Source: Lepidodermella squamata
Lineage: Eukaryota > Gastrotricha
Direction: 5' to 3'
Assembly (NCBI GenBank): GCA_047495785.1
Contig: JBLDXI010000054.1
Coordinates: 806,001-870,000, forward strand
Length of the DNA: 64,000 bases
Shown: positions 21,901 to 32,577 of the stretch, piece by piece
Numbering within the stretch: the first letter of the stretch is position 1
How the letters are laid out: each line of letters starts with the position of its first letter
Notes under the pieces: generated by a model
Seen by the model: the letters and a program-made list of their open reading frames with translations, nothing else
The model's database searches: none
Told to the model about the DNA's origin: nothing
Translations under genes and position numbers: made by a program

Positions 21901-24900
21901 GGCATTGCAAGTTGTACGGGAAGGCATTGTTTCACACTTAGGTATGCAATTTTTTATTATTTTATTTTAAATAATGATAAGTAGCTTTTGATTTTGGTAA
22001 TAAATGTTTAAATACTAGCCCGGGCTTCTAGGTTTTCAATGTCCAAAATAGGCGAAAAACTGAGCTTCTATTCGAGATAGGCTACTAAGAACAAGTAAAG
22101 GGCAACCGTTCTAACCTATTTTCGTGCTCTAAGAATATTTCTGCCTCATCGTCGCTGTAATCACTGTTATTCATAGCTCTACTTCTCCATTCGAGTCATT
22201 ATTCATCTTGAGAAGTCAGAATTCCAGTTATATTCTTGAATTTATATGAATTCATTGTAAAATTTTGATGTCGACCTTCATGTGTTTAAATTTGTGTGTG
22301 TTTTCATTTTTCAGGCATCTTCGGGTTATCTGGGTTCTACCCTGATATGGTTTTCCCTCGGGACGCCCCAGTCGAACCTATGCACTGCTTCGAAGAAGGC
22401 ACTGGTCGTCGCATGAACTCGGCCTTCCTGTTCAATGACGATATTATACCTGCTGCTTCTCGAAGAGTGATTGCGTACAAGATGAAAAACATGCATCTCC
22501 CGGTTCAGTTAATCTCGGTTCGCCTCACTGCGTTTGATGACTCAGTGTTAACCAAGTGGCGCGGCAAACACATGAAGCTGTATCTTTGCGTCATTGGATC
22601 GACTGTATTGGCGTCGGAGCTATCGGACGCCTACTTTTTGTTATTCCTATCATTTCAACTCGCTTTCCGCATGCTGCTGGATTTTAACGAACAGGATGTT
22701 GAAGAGAAGCAATTTGCTATCACTAGCAGCCAGACGCTGTTGAATCGCTACGTCAACGCGATGCATCAACTACTGGGTGGCGACGAAGTCCTCATGTTCA
22801 ACCTGCATCAAGCCTTGCACCTTCCAGCGTGTGCTCAGCAGTTCGGGAATGTTGGTAATATTTCGGCTTACAGCTTCGAAGGATTCCTTGCCCGACTGAA
22901 ACAAGAATTCAAAGGTAGGAAAATTATCCTGCTTCTTTTTTTCAAAATTGTTAAATCTAGACTTCTGGACTAGTATTCTTTTGAAATTATTGCTTTCGGA
23001 AATACTTGTGAAGTTATCAGCATATATTGGAATTTGAGTTTATTTCATGTATAGATTATATCTAAATTTAATTTTAATCTAAATTAGAAGGGGAATTTGG
23101 ATTAGAGTTGTTGTTCTATCTATTCACCCTTGGGAATTAAGATTAAAGATGGACCGTTGGGAAGTAGCCTGCATAAATCCGAGTCAAAGAATGCGAGGGT
23201 TGAGTAATCGTCCACTCACCGGGCGACTTGAGAACACTTTTTTGCGCTTCTTGCCACCTCTTGCCGCGTTACGCATTTATTGACACGCAAATTCTGCGTC
23301 ACAATGTAGTCACTTCTAAGACAATTCTAAGTTGCAATGATCGCAATTCATTGAGTCTTGAACGAAGTGATGTAATTTGAGAAGCTGTCCAAGTGCAAGG
23401 GCAATTGTCGTCGCGAACATGCCTGTCCTTCGAGTGCAGTAATTCTGGGTCAATTTCAAGCAAGGACGTAATGTCCCAGTAATCCGACTATAAGGTAGGT
23501 GAGTCCGCGTTTAGGAGCGTTGACCGGGTTGGCACCAAAATTCGCAAGGTGTTCACGAATCTGGCCCGTGTGAGATCAAAGACAACGAACTTCCTTGCCT
23601 TTCAACCGTGTCTGGGCGGCATCGGCGGCAAGTTCGTACAACGCCGACGGAGAAACTAGACAGAACGTAGTATTTCTGTAGTACAATAACAATTTTGGTC
23701 AATTGGATGCCTGCATCGAGGACATCGAAATAATGGCGGGGTTCAGAAAAATCATGGGCGAAGCCGGCGAAAAACCATTCAGTTAATGAATTCCAGACCG
23801 GTGTTCTTTCGGTTAATGAGGCTCGGAGCTTCGTCTTCGGAACAAGTGACATGCCAGTCCTTCAAATGTAGTAATTCTGGGTCGATTTCATGCTAATACT
23901 TCATGGCCACAACTTTTCCAGCTCTTGCCGCCTGATGAAACGCATTTCCGCCGTTACACTTGTTTAATTGACGCCAACATCATGCACTCACGAGGTATAT
24001 ATTGTCTTGCGAGGTCAGGTCTTGCTGGAAGGCAACCCATCAGCAGCATCGGCGACTTCATCGGCGGTCAGGTTTTGCTTTCCCATCGGCCTGACTTTCA
24101 TAGAAAAAACTTCAGTTAGGGTCGTGCAGTTCTCATGACCCTTCTCAGACGGACCACGAAGGTCGCGAACCCTAGGAAACCGCAAGGTCCGCCCAATCGC
24201 AGATTCACGTCCACGGTCTGAGTCAGTGATATCGGCAGCCCGGACTGGGAAAATGGGAGCAGACTCAGGGTCGATTCAAATCACGGGATGAGTGTTGAGG
24301 CGTCAAGTACTTCAAGTATTCGATCATAGGGAAGAAGTTCCTTGTAAGAGGCCGCTTAGTCAATGGGCTAGTGAATCGCTGAGTCCCTACCAAACTTTGT
24401 TGGACGAAGTAGTGTCCCTGAGAAAGCAACTGCATTCTAAAAGTGACGAGCCATAGTAACTGTTGACGATTTGTTGAATTTGTGCGTTAATCAACGCTAG
24501 GAAAGTGCGTTAGGAAACCCGATAATGTTCAGTGATGGCCGGTTAAATTAGTAGTAACAGTAATAGTAATCTGTAGTAATAGCGTCATTTCCTAAGGCGG
24601 AATGCGCTGGGCTTGGGGTCCCGTGACCAGCGATTCTAGTCTTGGCCCCCAATCTGACCAATGTTCCGACTGTTGGCAACTCGTGAGATATGACAGCCCG
24701 GTGTAGTGGCGTGGCATCTGCCATATCTTTACAATCAATATCCACGTTCATCTGTTCGACCAAGCGTTACGTATGTAGAGCAGACGTGTCGTAAAATGTG
24801 GAACGCTTTGAAGCAGATCCAAGACCCCGGCGAATACAATTATCCTGGGAAGAATGAGACTTAAGCGTAGTTGGTTGGAAAACCTGTTAGCAATGTTCCT

Positions 24901-25956
24901 GATAATACGAGTCGAAATTGGAAAAGTTCGTTGAGATTTTTTTCCCGAGATTTTTTTTGGAATTGGATGTCCAAGAAATGCCATTTTGAAGCAAGATTCT
25001 GTGCAGAACGATTTACTTGAGAAAGTTGAGAAGTATGAAAATGCGTCAATAAACGAATGGATTGAAACCTCGAGGAAAAACGCTTACGAGAAAACAGTCA
25101 TGGGGCTAAATATGTAGTCATTTTTGAGGAGGATTGGTCATTGAAATCAACGAAGCCGTCAAATTTCATTAATTAATATGGCGTTCTATTCTTTCGCAGC
25201 ATGTTTTCGCCTGCTCACATTTTACAATTGACGTACATTTAATTAGGTACGCGTGGTCAAATCGGGCAGATGTTGGAAAATCACCACTATCATCAGCTGA
25301 TGACTCCGCGCATAGTTGGCGACGACGACGCAACTACTGGGTCGAATAGAGTCATTAGACTATCAGCCGCTTACCAAACGGTTCTTCGTGCTGTGTTGCC
25401 CGTCACTGTTGACAAATGCAAAATATACACATCGTGCCGTTATCGTCATCAGCGATACGATGGCTGTTGGCTTCACCATGGCGCAACTCGAAAGCTGCCT
25501 CGTTCATTTTCAATCGAAGCGTTGATTGGCGATCAATTGCGGCCGGTGGAAATGTGTTGCTTCATTCAACTGCCAAATCAAATTCGCAATGAACCAGTAG
25601 CTGACCCAGAGAAGCTGCTCGTTGTATGCCGACTTCTGAAATACAATCGCGCTACCCCGGGAGTTGTCCTCGAGCGATTTCGCTCTATTAGCGCTACTCC
25701 AGTCAGCGATCTAGCGCCCAACGTCGCCGAAATGGTGAACGAAATGAGGCCTATCATTGACAGCGAGCTGGCTAAGCGAATTCTCAAGTCGTACCGCATC
25801 GATGATTTCAGCTTTGAGGACAAAATGTTGAAGAACAGCTACACTCTTCTCGCCATGTCACAGCTTCGAAGACGGCTCATCCTAATACCGTCAACTAAGC
25901 CAGTCGATAAACAATTTGACGGCGTCCCTTGGAATGTCGGTGTAGACTTGTATTGA
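18423..25956 (+). CDS. CACTA/EnSpm-type transposase, four exons
   Basis: Exons 18423-19388, 20834-21941, 22315-22914 and 25247-25956 join in frame to 1127 aa. Exon 1 is Asp/Glu-rich, with uninterrupted Asp and Glu tracts. Exon 2 has a zinc-ribbon-like C-X2-C...C-X2-C (about residues 464-480), then FDGTPLS (Asp about 533) with the downstream WPL, INLP-like and GLWQGPCHPPY pattern typical of tnp2-type transposases, and CPYC. Exon 3 has PRDAPVEPMHCFEEG and HQALHLP..YSFEGFLARLK. Exon 4 opens with GTRGQIGQMLENHH. These match the layout of metazoan CACTA transposases and supply candidate DD(D/E) catalytic residues. Role: cuts and rejoins the element ends in the nucleus. All splice sites are GT..AG and no frameshift is seen, so it may be intact. 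Introns are long (1445, 373 and 2332 bp); the last contains decayed copies of the element's second gene. Confidence 0.85.
18697..18956 (+). repeat. Asp/Glu codon microsatellites in the transposase
   Basis: GAT repeats at about 18697-18725 and 18862-18914 and a GAA run at about 18934-18956 encode poly-Asp and poly-Glu tracts in the transposase N-terminus. Confidence 0.9.
19389..20833 (+). other. Transposase intron 1
   Basis: The donor GTAAGT and acceptor TTTCCAG are clean. The intron has short non-homologous frames and a GTGTGTGCG/CACATGACGCAAG-rich patch near 20330-20450. No gene recognised. Confidence 0.7.
23390..25110 (+). pseudogene. Decayed copies of the second CACTA gene inside transposase intron 3
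   Basis: About 23715-23790 reads EDIEIMAGFRKIMGEAGEK, matching exon 28511-28648. 24322-24453 reads KRPLSQWASES..LLDEVVSLRKQL and then a stop, matching 29970-30090. 24751-24860 reads TCRKMWNALKQIQDPGEYNY, matching exon 28256-28456. The order is scrambled relative to the intact gene, so at least two separate insertions or a rearrangement are implied. 24860-25060 repeats again at 26440-26620. Confidence 0.8.
24548..24763 (-). pseudogene. Ankyrin-repeat-like fragment
   Basis: A 71-codon frame contains ADATPLHRAVISHELPTVG followed by LVRLGAKT, close to the ankyrin consensus (xTPLHxA...xxxVxxLLxxGA). Only about one and a half repeats are present and the frame then becomes low complexity. It sits among decayed element pieces in the transposase intron. 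It may be a captured or residual gene piece, or a chance match. Confidence 0.4.
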
Positions 25957-27734
25957 TGTTGGAAAACTGGCCGCTGGAATTCAGCGTACATGGAAGCATG
26001 ACTACTCACTACGATATTTGAAAGTATGTCGCAGCTATTTACCTTTATTTTTTTGCTCGCAAATATTTTGACGAATTTGGGCCAAATTTCCGTTCAGTTA
26101 AGGTTCAAATTTCCCACATAAATGTCATCGGGAGGCCCATGGGCAATGTCAAGCTCTCTTTTATTTATGTTTTTCCCACGAATATTGCTTACAGCCAGCG
26201 AATTTTAACCTGGGGTTGTAGTCACCCTACAGGATTTTTAAATATAGGGTGCCAGGAAAAGATGCCTTTGGGCTCTAATGGATGCTCCAAATATAGACAT
26301 CCATGAGCAGGAGTCGGTTTACTACAGCGTCTTGATATTGGAAATGGTGTACAGTAATGAATCGCAACAAATTAGTGGGAGAGATGGAGAGACCGGGACA
26401 AACAGGAACAGGACTTCTGAGCAAGTGATGCTACGGATAGGTTACAAATCGAGTGATCCTTGTCAACTCGCACAGCCATGGAGTCGTTGAGAATTTTTTC
26501 CTAGCTTCGGAATTGAATGTCGAAATGGGTCAAGTCGAAGTAATGCCATTTTGAAGCCTGATTCTGAACCGAAAGATTTAGTTAAATTGAGAAGTATGGA
26601 AATGCATCAATAAACGAGTCGATTGAAAACTCGAACAATCCAGCTGCTAGTGTTGCACCTCTGATTTCAGAAAAGACAAGTAACTGTCCTGCCACCGTTC
26701 TTACCCACCTTGAAGAGCTGAAAGACCCCCCCAAATAAAAGTAAATAGAGTCGATAAACGCGTGATCAATGTGGAGCAAACATGCCGAAGAATGATGAAC
26801 GTCTTGAAAATTTAGTTTAATTGATAAGTATTGACAACAAGACTATGACTGATTTGCCTTAATGGATTTCAAGATGAGATCGCAGAAACGGGACGAGAGT
26901 GATACATCGACTTTCTGGAGACAGCGATCTGATCGCGGGGTTTGGGTAAAACCCTTACGGCAGCAATGGCTACCTGGTGCCTTGTCTAAGTAACAGTATG
27001 GGCCTCAACATATGAAGTTGTAGTCTCAGTGGACAGTAGAAATGTATTATGAGTCTTGTATTCCGAGCCAAATTGCCGCGTAAATGTATTTCACTTTTGT
27101 CACAATTTGATTTTCCTGATTAATTATTGTTATTTTCTAATTACTATTTTAGGCATCGGAAATGAAAACGGGCTCTCTATGCCTATTCGACTTCTTCAGT
27201 CTTCAGTCTTCAGTTCAGTCTTCAGTTTCGACGCAACAACTGCATCGCGTGGGGTATACAGGTTTGCCAATCGAACTTTGCATGTTCATTAATTCTTATT
27301 GCTGTCAATTCTAAAATTTTAACACTTGTAACATTCCATTTCAGCCCTTCGAAGCTGTTGTCGATTGAAACTCGTGCGACCACTTGAAATTTGCTCATCC
27401 ATTGACTGTTCCAGATTCCAGACGTCCGGCTCATGAAACTTCCGCAGCCATCTATATTGGGCGGAAACCTTTCAATTTTCTAATTGATCGATTTAAATGA
27501 ATAACTGTCTATGAATTCGCTGAGAAATTTCTGTTGTCTGTCTTTGATTGCGAAATTGTGTAACAAAACGGTTTTAAGGTGGATGTTACCTTACTTTTTT
27601 ATTTTCATGAGAGTTCCGCTTTTATTGATTCTTCTATCTGCTACATGCCACTTTTGTGCTCCATGTTTCTCTCGCAATAAAACATTATTATTTGCTTAAA
27701 AATGATTTGTTTAGATTTATTCGTATTACCTAAG
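25957..27734. other. Region between the two CACTA genes
   Basis: Apart from the decayed copy there is no coding region. A CAGTCTTCAGTTCAGTCTTCAG repeat lies at about 27195-27225. No terminus of the element was recognised here. Confidence 0.5.
26270..26830 (+). pseudogene. Second decayed copy of the second CACTA gene
   Basis: About 26665-26815 is a mutated version of the coiled-coil exon 28256-28456 (shared DNA words: ACCGTTCTTACCCA, GTCGATAAACGCGTGA, TGCCGAA.AATG) with frame breaks, preceded by a stretch (26440-26620) also found at 24860-25060. Lies between the transposase stop and the intact second gene. Confidence 0.75.
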
Positions 27735-28255
27735 ATGCCTCTGTCACCAGCAGACGAGAAGCGTCTTTTGAAGATGAGCGAAGACGTGAGTCCTTGCTTT
27801 ATTTCACACAGCTTCTGCTTTTTTCGGGCAACTATAATTTTGCGGAATAAGTAGCATCTTTTGACGCCTTGTTATTTCTTCCTCAGTTGACATCCCAGAC
27901 ACTAATTGGCACCTTTGCGACGTGAAAGCTTTTAAGAATATTAGCCGCTAGGTGTCCGCCTGAGCTTTAACATAAAACCCGATTATCACTCCGCAAACAC
28001 AACATGCAACATCGGATTATAAATAAGAAAAAGCTATTTTTTCCGCAACGTACCCGTTTCCATCAAATTGTTTTTTTCTCAATTGTTTTCCTTGCTAACA
28101 TTCTCAGGAACGAAATACCGGGCTACCTGCATAATCTTCATCTTGTAAGTGAGATCTTGAATATCTTTATTATCTTGCGCATGTAAGACGCCATTATTTA
28201 ATTAACAAGCGCTTAAATTTGAAGGTAACTGCTATTGTTGTATCTCTAATTTCAG

Positions 28256-30738
28256 AGAAGACAAGTTACGGTTCTGAACACCGTTCTTACCCAACTGCAA
28301 GAGCTGAGAGATCACCTCGAAAAAAAATTGACAAAAGTCGATCAACGCGTGACGAACGTTGAAGCGACGTGCCGAAAAATGTTAAATGCGTTGAAAGAGA
28401 TTCAAGCGAAAGCCGCCCCCGGTGAATACAATTATCCGGGAAAGGACGAAACATACGTAAGTTTCATCACAGAATCGACCTTTCTTGGCATGTTATGATA
28501 TTTCTTCTAGTCTATTACTTCCATGATAACCGGCGAAGATGTTGAAATAATGTCCGGCTTCAGAAAGCTCATCGGTGAAGCGGGCGATAAAAACCCATCA
28601 TTAGCTCGTCTTGTCGGCTGGGTCGCCGTCCAAAGCCATGTTTTTCCTGTAAATACTCTCCTTTTCTTGCAAATTTTCTATCATTTCATTGCCTATTGTA
28701 ATTGCAGACTGCATACTTCGTGGACCATGTCCTCGAAGTGAGGCGTGAAGGCGGCACAAACCGCCTGCCCACGCCTGAGGATTTGACGAATCAAATTCTA
28801 GGCAAGCAAATACGTTAAAATGCCTAATCACCGTCATAATACGGCGTTCCATGTTTCGCAGAATGTTTTCGCCTTCTTACGGGCATCGAAGAAGGCAGCG
28901 CTGAAGCTTCAACTCTGCATGCCAAACTCAACGACCTCTTCCGGCAACTCGGGACTGACCAAGCCGGTCGAAAGAGAGATAAGAAGGCTATTGACAAATA
29001 CTTACTTGATTTGTCACGGAGGCACCCGTCTACCTGGGGCCCCGTGTCAAAAAAGCTAATTATCGCGCGTGGCCTGCGTAAAGTGGAAGAAGGTTGTTAT
29101 TACAATTTTACCTACCTTTTCTTCATGATATGTATTTTGACTTCAAGTTATGCAGCTCGAAGCTGAAAGTCAGCTCGAAGACCCTGAACCTCAGCCTGAA
29201 CCTCAACGTAATATTTGACATCATTTAGTATTATAAAATTAATCCGCTGTTTTTAGATCGAGCTCCGAAAATTATTTACGGGCAGAAGAAGGCCCAAGGT
29301 AATAAGCAAATTAGCTAACGATCTTACCTGTTTATGTTTCAATTTTATGCCTATACTAGTCATGCAAGAAGACACCGAAGAAGATGTCGAAGCCGAAGAA
29401 GAGCCTGAAGAAGATTTCGAGCCCGAAGAAGAGCCCGAAGAAGATGTCGAGCCCGAAGAAGAGCCCGAAGAAGAGCCCGAAGAAGAGCCCGATGAAGAGC
29501 CCGAAGAACAGCCCGAAGAACAGCGCGAAGAAGACGTCGAGCCGGAAGAAGATGTCGAGCCCGAACAACATGTCAACGTCGAAAAGCACGTCCAGGCCGA
29601 CCAAGACGACCACGAGCAAGGCCGTCTCCAAGATAGGATGGAGGAAAACGAATCTCGCCGCAGTTCTCGCAGTTCACAGCAAGGCATGGACGTTGACAAT
29701 GTCGGCGTCCATATTGATCAAGGGCAGGAAGAGGATGGTGAAGGTGAAGGTGATGTCGGGCGGTCTGGCGATCACGTTGCTCAACACCTAGCACCCGATG
29801 ACGGCAGCCATCCGGTGGTTACCGGCAGTCTACCGTACAGTCAAAGCCGCGACCCAACACCATCGATTGCAACGGCTGTAGACTCGTCGTGTAACGCTGA
29901 CGATACGAGGGGGGCTATGGGCCACGGCTACGTAGACTACGCAGCACGTCTCGATCAAGGGGAAGACGTTCCGCGTAAGAGGCCGCTTAGCCAATGGGCT
30001 AGCGAATCGCCAAATCTTATGCAAAGTCTGCTTGACGAAATAGCGGCCCTCAAAAAACAAGTGCAGTCGAAAAGTCACGAGCCCAGCGATGAGCGGGGTT
30101 CTAACATTAGCGACAAGCCTGTAGCTAACCGCGACATCGGCGACAACTACAACGCCTCGAGCAGCACCAAGCCGGTTGCGAACACGCGTGTCACCAGCGA
30201 CAACACCAGCAGCGCCACCAGCGACAAGCCTGCGGCAAAATCCCGCCCCACCAGCGATCAGCCCGGCGCCGCCACCAGCAACAAGCCTGCACAGAAGCCT
30301 CGCGTTACCAGCGACAAAACCGGCGTCGACACCGGTGTCTACATGAGCGCTAAGCCTGACTCCATGTCCCGCGCCAACAGCAGCGGCGCCAAGATCGGAG
30401 TCGCGCCCCGCACCAACACGGGCGGCAACACTAGCGTGAAGATCGTGGTGACGCCGCTCGCCAAACCGGGCGGCAACACGGGCGTCAAGGCCGGCGGCAA
30501 CACCGGCGCCAAGATCGCAGTGACGCCGCGCGTCAACACGGGCGGCAACACGGGCGGCAACACCGGCGTCAACACGGGCGTCAAGACCGGCGGCAACACG
30601 GGCGTCACGACCGGCAGCAACACCGGCGCCAGGATCACATCGACGCCCCGCGCCAATGCCAGCCAAAGCGCTAAGTTCGGTGCGAATACGTCGGCTAAAA
30701 AGGACTCTCGCCCACGTGTAACCAGCAGCCAGAGATGA
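28256..30738 (+). CDS. Second CACTA gene: coiled coil, novel domain, acidic and Gly/Asn/Thr repeats
   Basis: Seven exons join in one frame to at least 713 aa: 28256-28456, 28511-28648, 28708-28813, 28862-29092, 29163-29207, 29257-29298 and 29360-30738. The sixth acceptor (29162) is non-canonical in context and was chosen to keep the frame. The first exon reads as a coiled coil (TVLNTVLTQLQELRDHLEKK). The middle exons encode a Leu-rich basic domain ending RRHPSTWGPVSKKLIIARGL that I do not recognise. The last exon has (E/D)EEPEE repeats, then KRPLSQWASES, then a long SDKP and GGNTGVKTG repeat tail. Upstream, an ATG exon at 27735-27785 (MPLSPADEKRLLKMSED) and a small exon near 28108-28144 are likely but do not join in phase. 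Spacing and strand suggest a partner of the transposase, as TNPA-like genes are in plant CACTA elements; that role is inferred. Confidence 0.65.
29362..29580 (+). repeat. GAAGAGCCC acidic repeat
   Basis: Imperfect tandem repeats of 9-15 bp encode Glu/Pro-rich protein within the last exon of the second CACTA gene. The open frame on the opposite strand is a shadow. Confidence 0.85.
30400..30660 (+). repeat. GGCGGCAACACG coding repeat
   Basis: Tandem degenerate units of GGCGGCAACACGGGCGTCAA type encode Gly-Gly-Asn-Thr-Gly-Val-Lys repeats at the C-terminus of the second CACTA gene. GC content is much higher than in the surroundings. Confidence 0.85.
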
Positions 30739-32357
30739 TTCCATGATCTACTTGCGTGACAAAACTGACTGAGAAGTTTTACCTAACTTTACTTAACCAA
30801 CTCTAACCTTTTTTCAGCTACTTTTTTTTTAGGAAAAAACGACGTACCGGGTTGCATCGCTCACCCCCGGTTTTATTTTTCATGCTTCTTCAAAGATCAT
30901 CCATTTTTTTTAGGAAATTTTGCAATCTCGGCAATTTTTTCTGTTTTTTCACCAAACGCAGTAGTTAGCAACACGATTTTACCATTTTAGCTGGGATTTT
31001 TTGAACATACTTGAAGCGGCAATATTTTTTCTATATTTCCACCGGTTTAAACTACACGAGTCTCATTTTTGTTTACCAATTTCTTCACTCGACAGCTTTT
31101 CCCTCATCTCATCATTTTTGGAATTACGATTTTTTTGAACATCACTTTTTTCAACATTCATAACATAACATTTTACATATTAACACAACAAACGAACTTA
31201 CGAATTGGAATTGGCTTATACAAGCCTTACCACTTAATTAGCCGGGGTATGAAAACCCGGCTTTAAAGTAAAGATTGTCTAATTTCTATTGAAATTAGGA
31301 GCTCAGTTAAAACTGTTATTATCGAAGTTATATTGTATCATGTACGCTGGAAATCATCGCCGTTGAAGCATCGCTAATTTGTTATGCACCGATCGACATG
31401 CAACTCGCAACTGACGACCCGCGGCTTGACCCGCGGCAATTCAATACTTCCTCGGTTTCGGGCTCATTTTCACTGAACATTAACCGTTTCGGTAAGTCTA
31501 TAGTCGCCAAAAGTAGGTTTCTACCCATGATTCGTGTGTTCATTTATTTTTTTTCGAATTCTATGCTTGCGTCCCACCTCTCAATTTCAGCCCATCCTTT
31601 TTAAATTGTGTTCTATGCTATCTATTTCAGCCTTTACATGGGGTACAATCGATACTGGCTGCTATCGATTTCGCACGGTTAACTGCTATTGCTGTATGTC
31701 TGATTTCAGCGAATATGACTTCAACTGTTCTCGCAGCCATTCTTGCCCACCTGGATCAACTCTAGGAGAGTTCGGCGCCCAAGCATGATCTCATCGGTAT
31801 CATCACTATCATCTCGTGAGTAACAGCTTTCCACCCTCACTGCTAACAAACCGTCATTGATTTGTATCCGTTTTTCAGCCTCAATTCACTCAACATTGAC
31901 AGCAACTATCCGGCGCTGGCTGCTTGCTGCTCCAATGACCTACTAAAAGTGAACAATATTTTTTTATTTTATCATCTTTTATCTTCCGATTCTTGACAAT
32001 AAAACACCACGTTTTCTGACATTCAAATCATTTTCCTTTTCTCACCTCATTTATGTTTCAACTCGCATTTTTCTATTCTTTTTCATATAGGTGATGTTAA
32101 CAAAGATTGAATTGAAATGAAATGAAAATTTAACGGGTTTTATCGATGAAAATGTGGTTTGTTCACTTTCGTTCATGATCGGCCTTCACTCGAGTGATCA
32201 CTCGTCGTCGTTACCTGTTCACTTACTTCTTCCTCACTTCCTTACTTCAGGATATCTCCGGTCTTCGGTGATTTCGTATTTCGTAAGTCGTAGTAAACAA
32301 GTTTTCATTTACCGGCTCGCACCGTTGGCTAGGGAAAGAATGGCTGCATGGTGAACA
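30739..32357. other. Downstream of the CACTA genes; a third decayed remnant
   Basis: 31690-31800 matches the intron/exon start at 28225-28320 (AACTGCTATTG.TGTAT.TCT.ATTTCAG, then CTTGCCCACCT), so another relic of the second gene lies at about 31400-31990. The rest is AT-rich. No clear right end of the element was identified. Confidence 0.5.
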
Positions 32358-32577
32358 ACTGCTCTGGAACAATCGGCGAGCGGTGTTTGTGTGCCTCTGC
32401 GTCTGCTTTTTCCTCTCCGTTTCTCTCTCCTTCTTTCTCTCTCTCTCTCTTTCGATGTCTCAATCTTTCGAGATCGAGATCGAGAGTGAGATCAAGAAGT
32501 AAAGAGAGACACGGCGAGGAAAACGCGCAGACGCAAAGCCACACAAACACCACTCGCTGGTTGTTCCAAGAGCAGCG
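32358..32577. repeat. Imperfect 220 bp palindrome
   Basis: The left arm (TGCTCTGGAACAATCGGCGAG, GGTGTTTGTGTG, CTGCGTCTGC) is mirrored by the right arm (GCAGACGCAAAGCCACACAAACACC, then TTGTTCCAAGAGCA). The centre is a CTCTCT/TCGAGATCGAGA tract. Probably a foldback MITE. Confidence 0.7.

Noticed and set aside
29253-30744. Long open frames on the - strand opposite the second CACTA gene
   Set aside because: They mirror the Glu/Pro and Gly/Asn/Thr codon repeats; compositional shadows with no domain and no splice-supported context.
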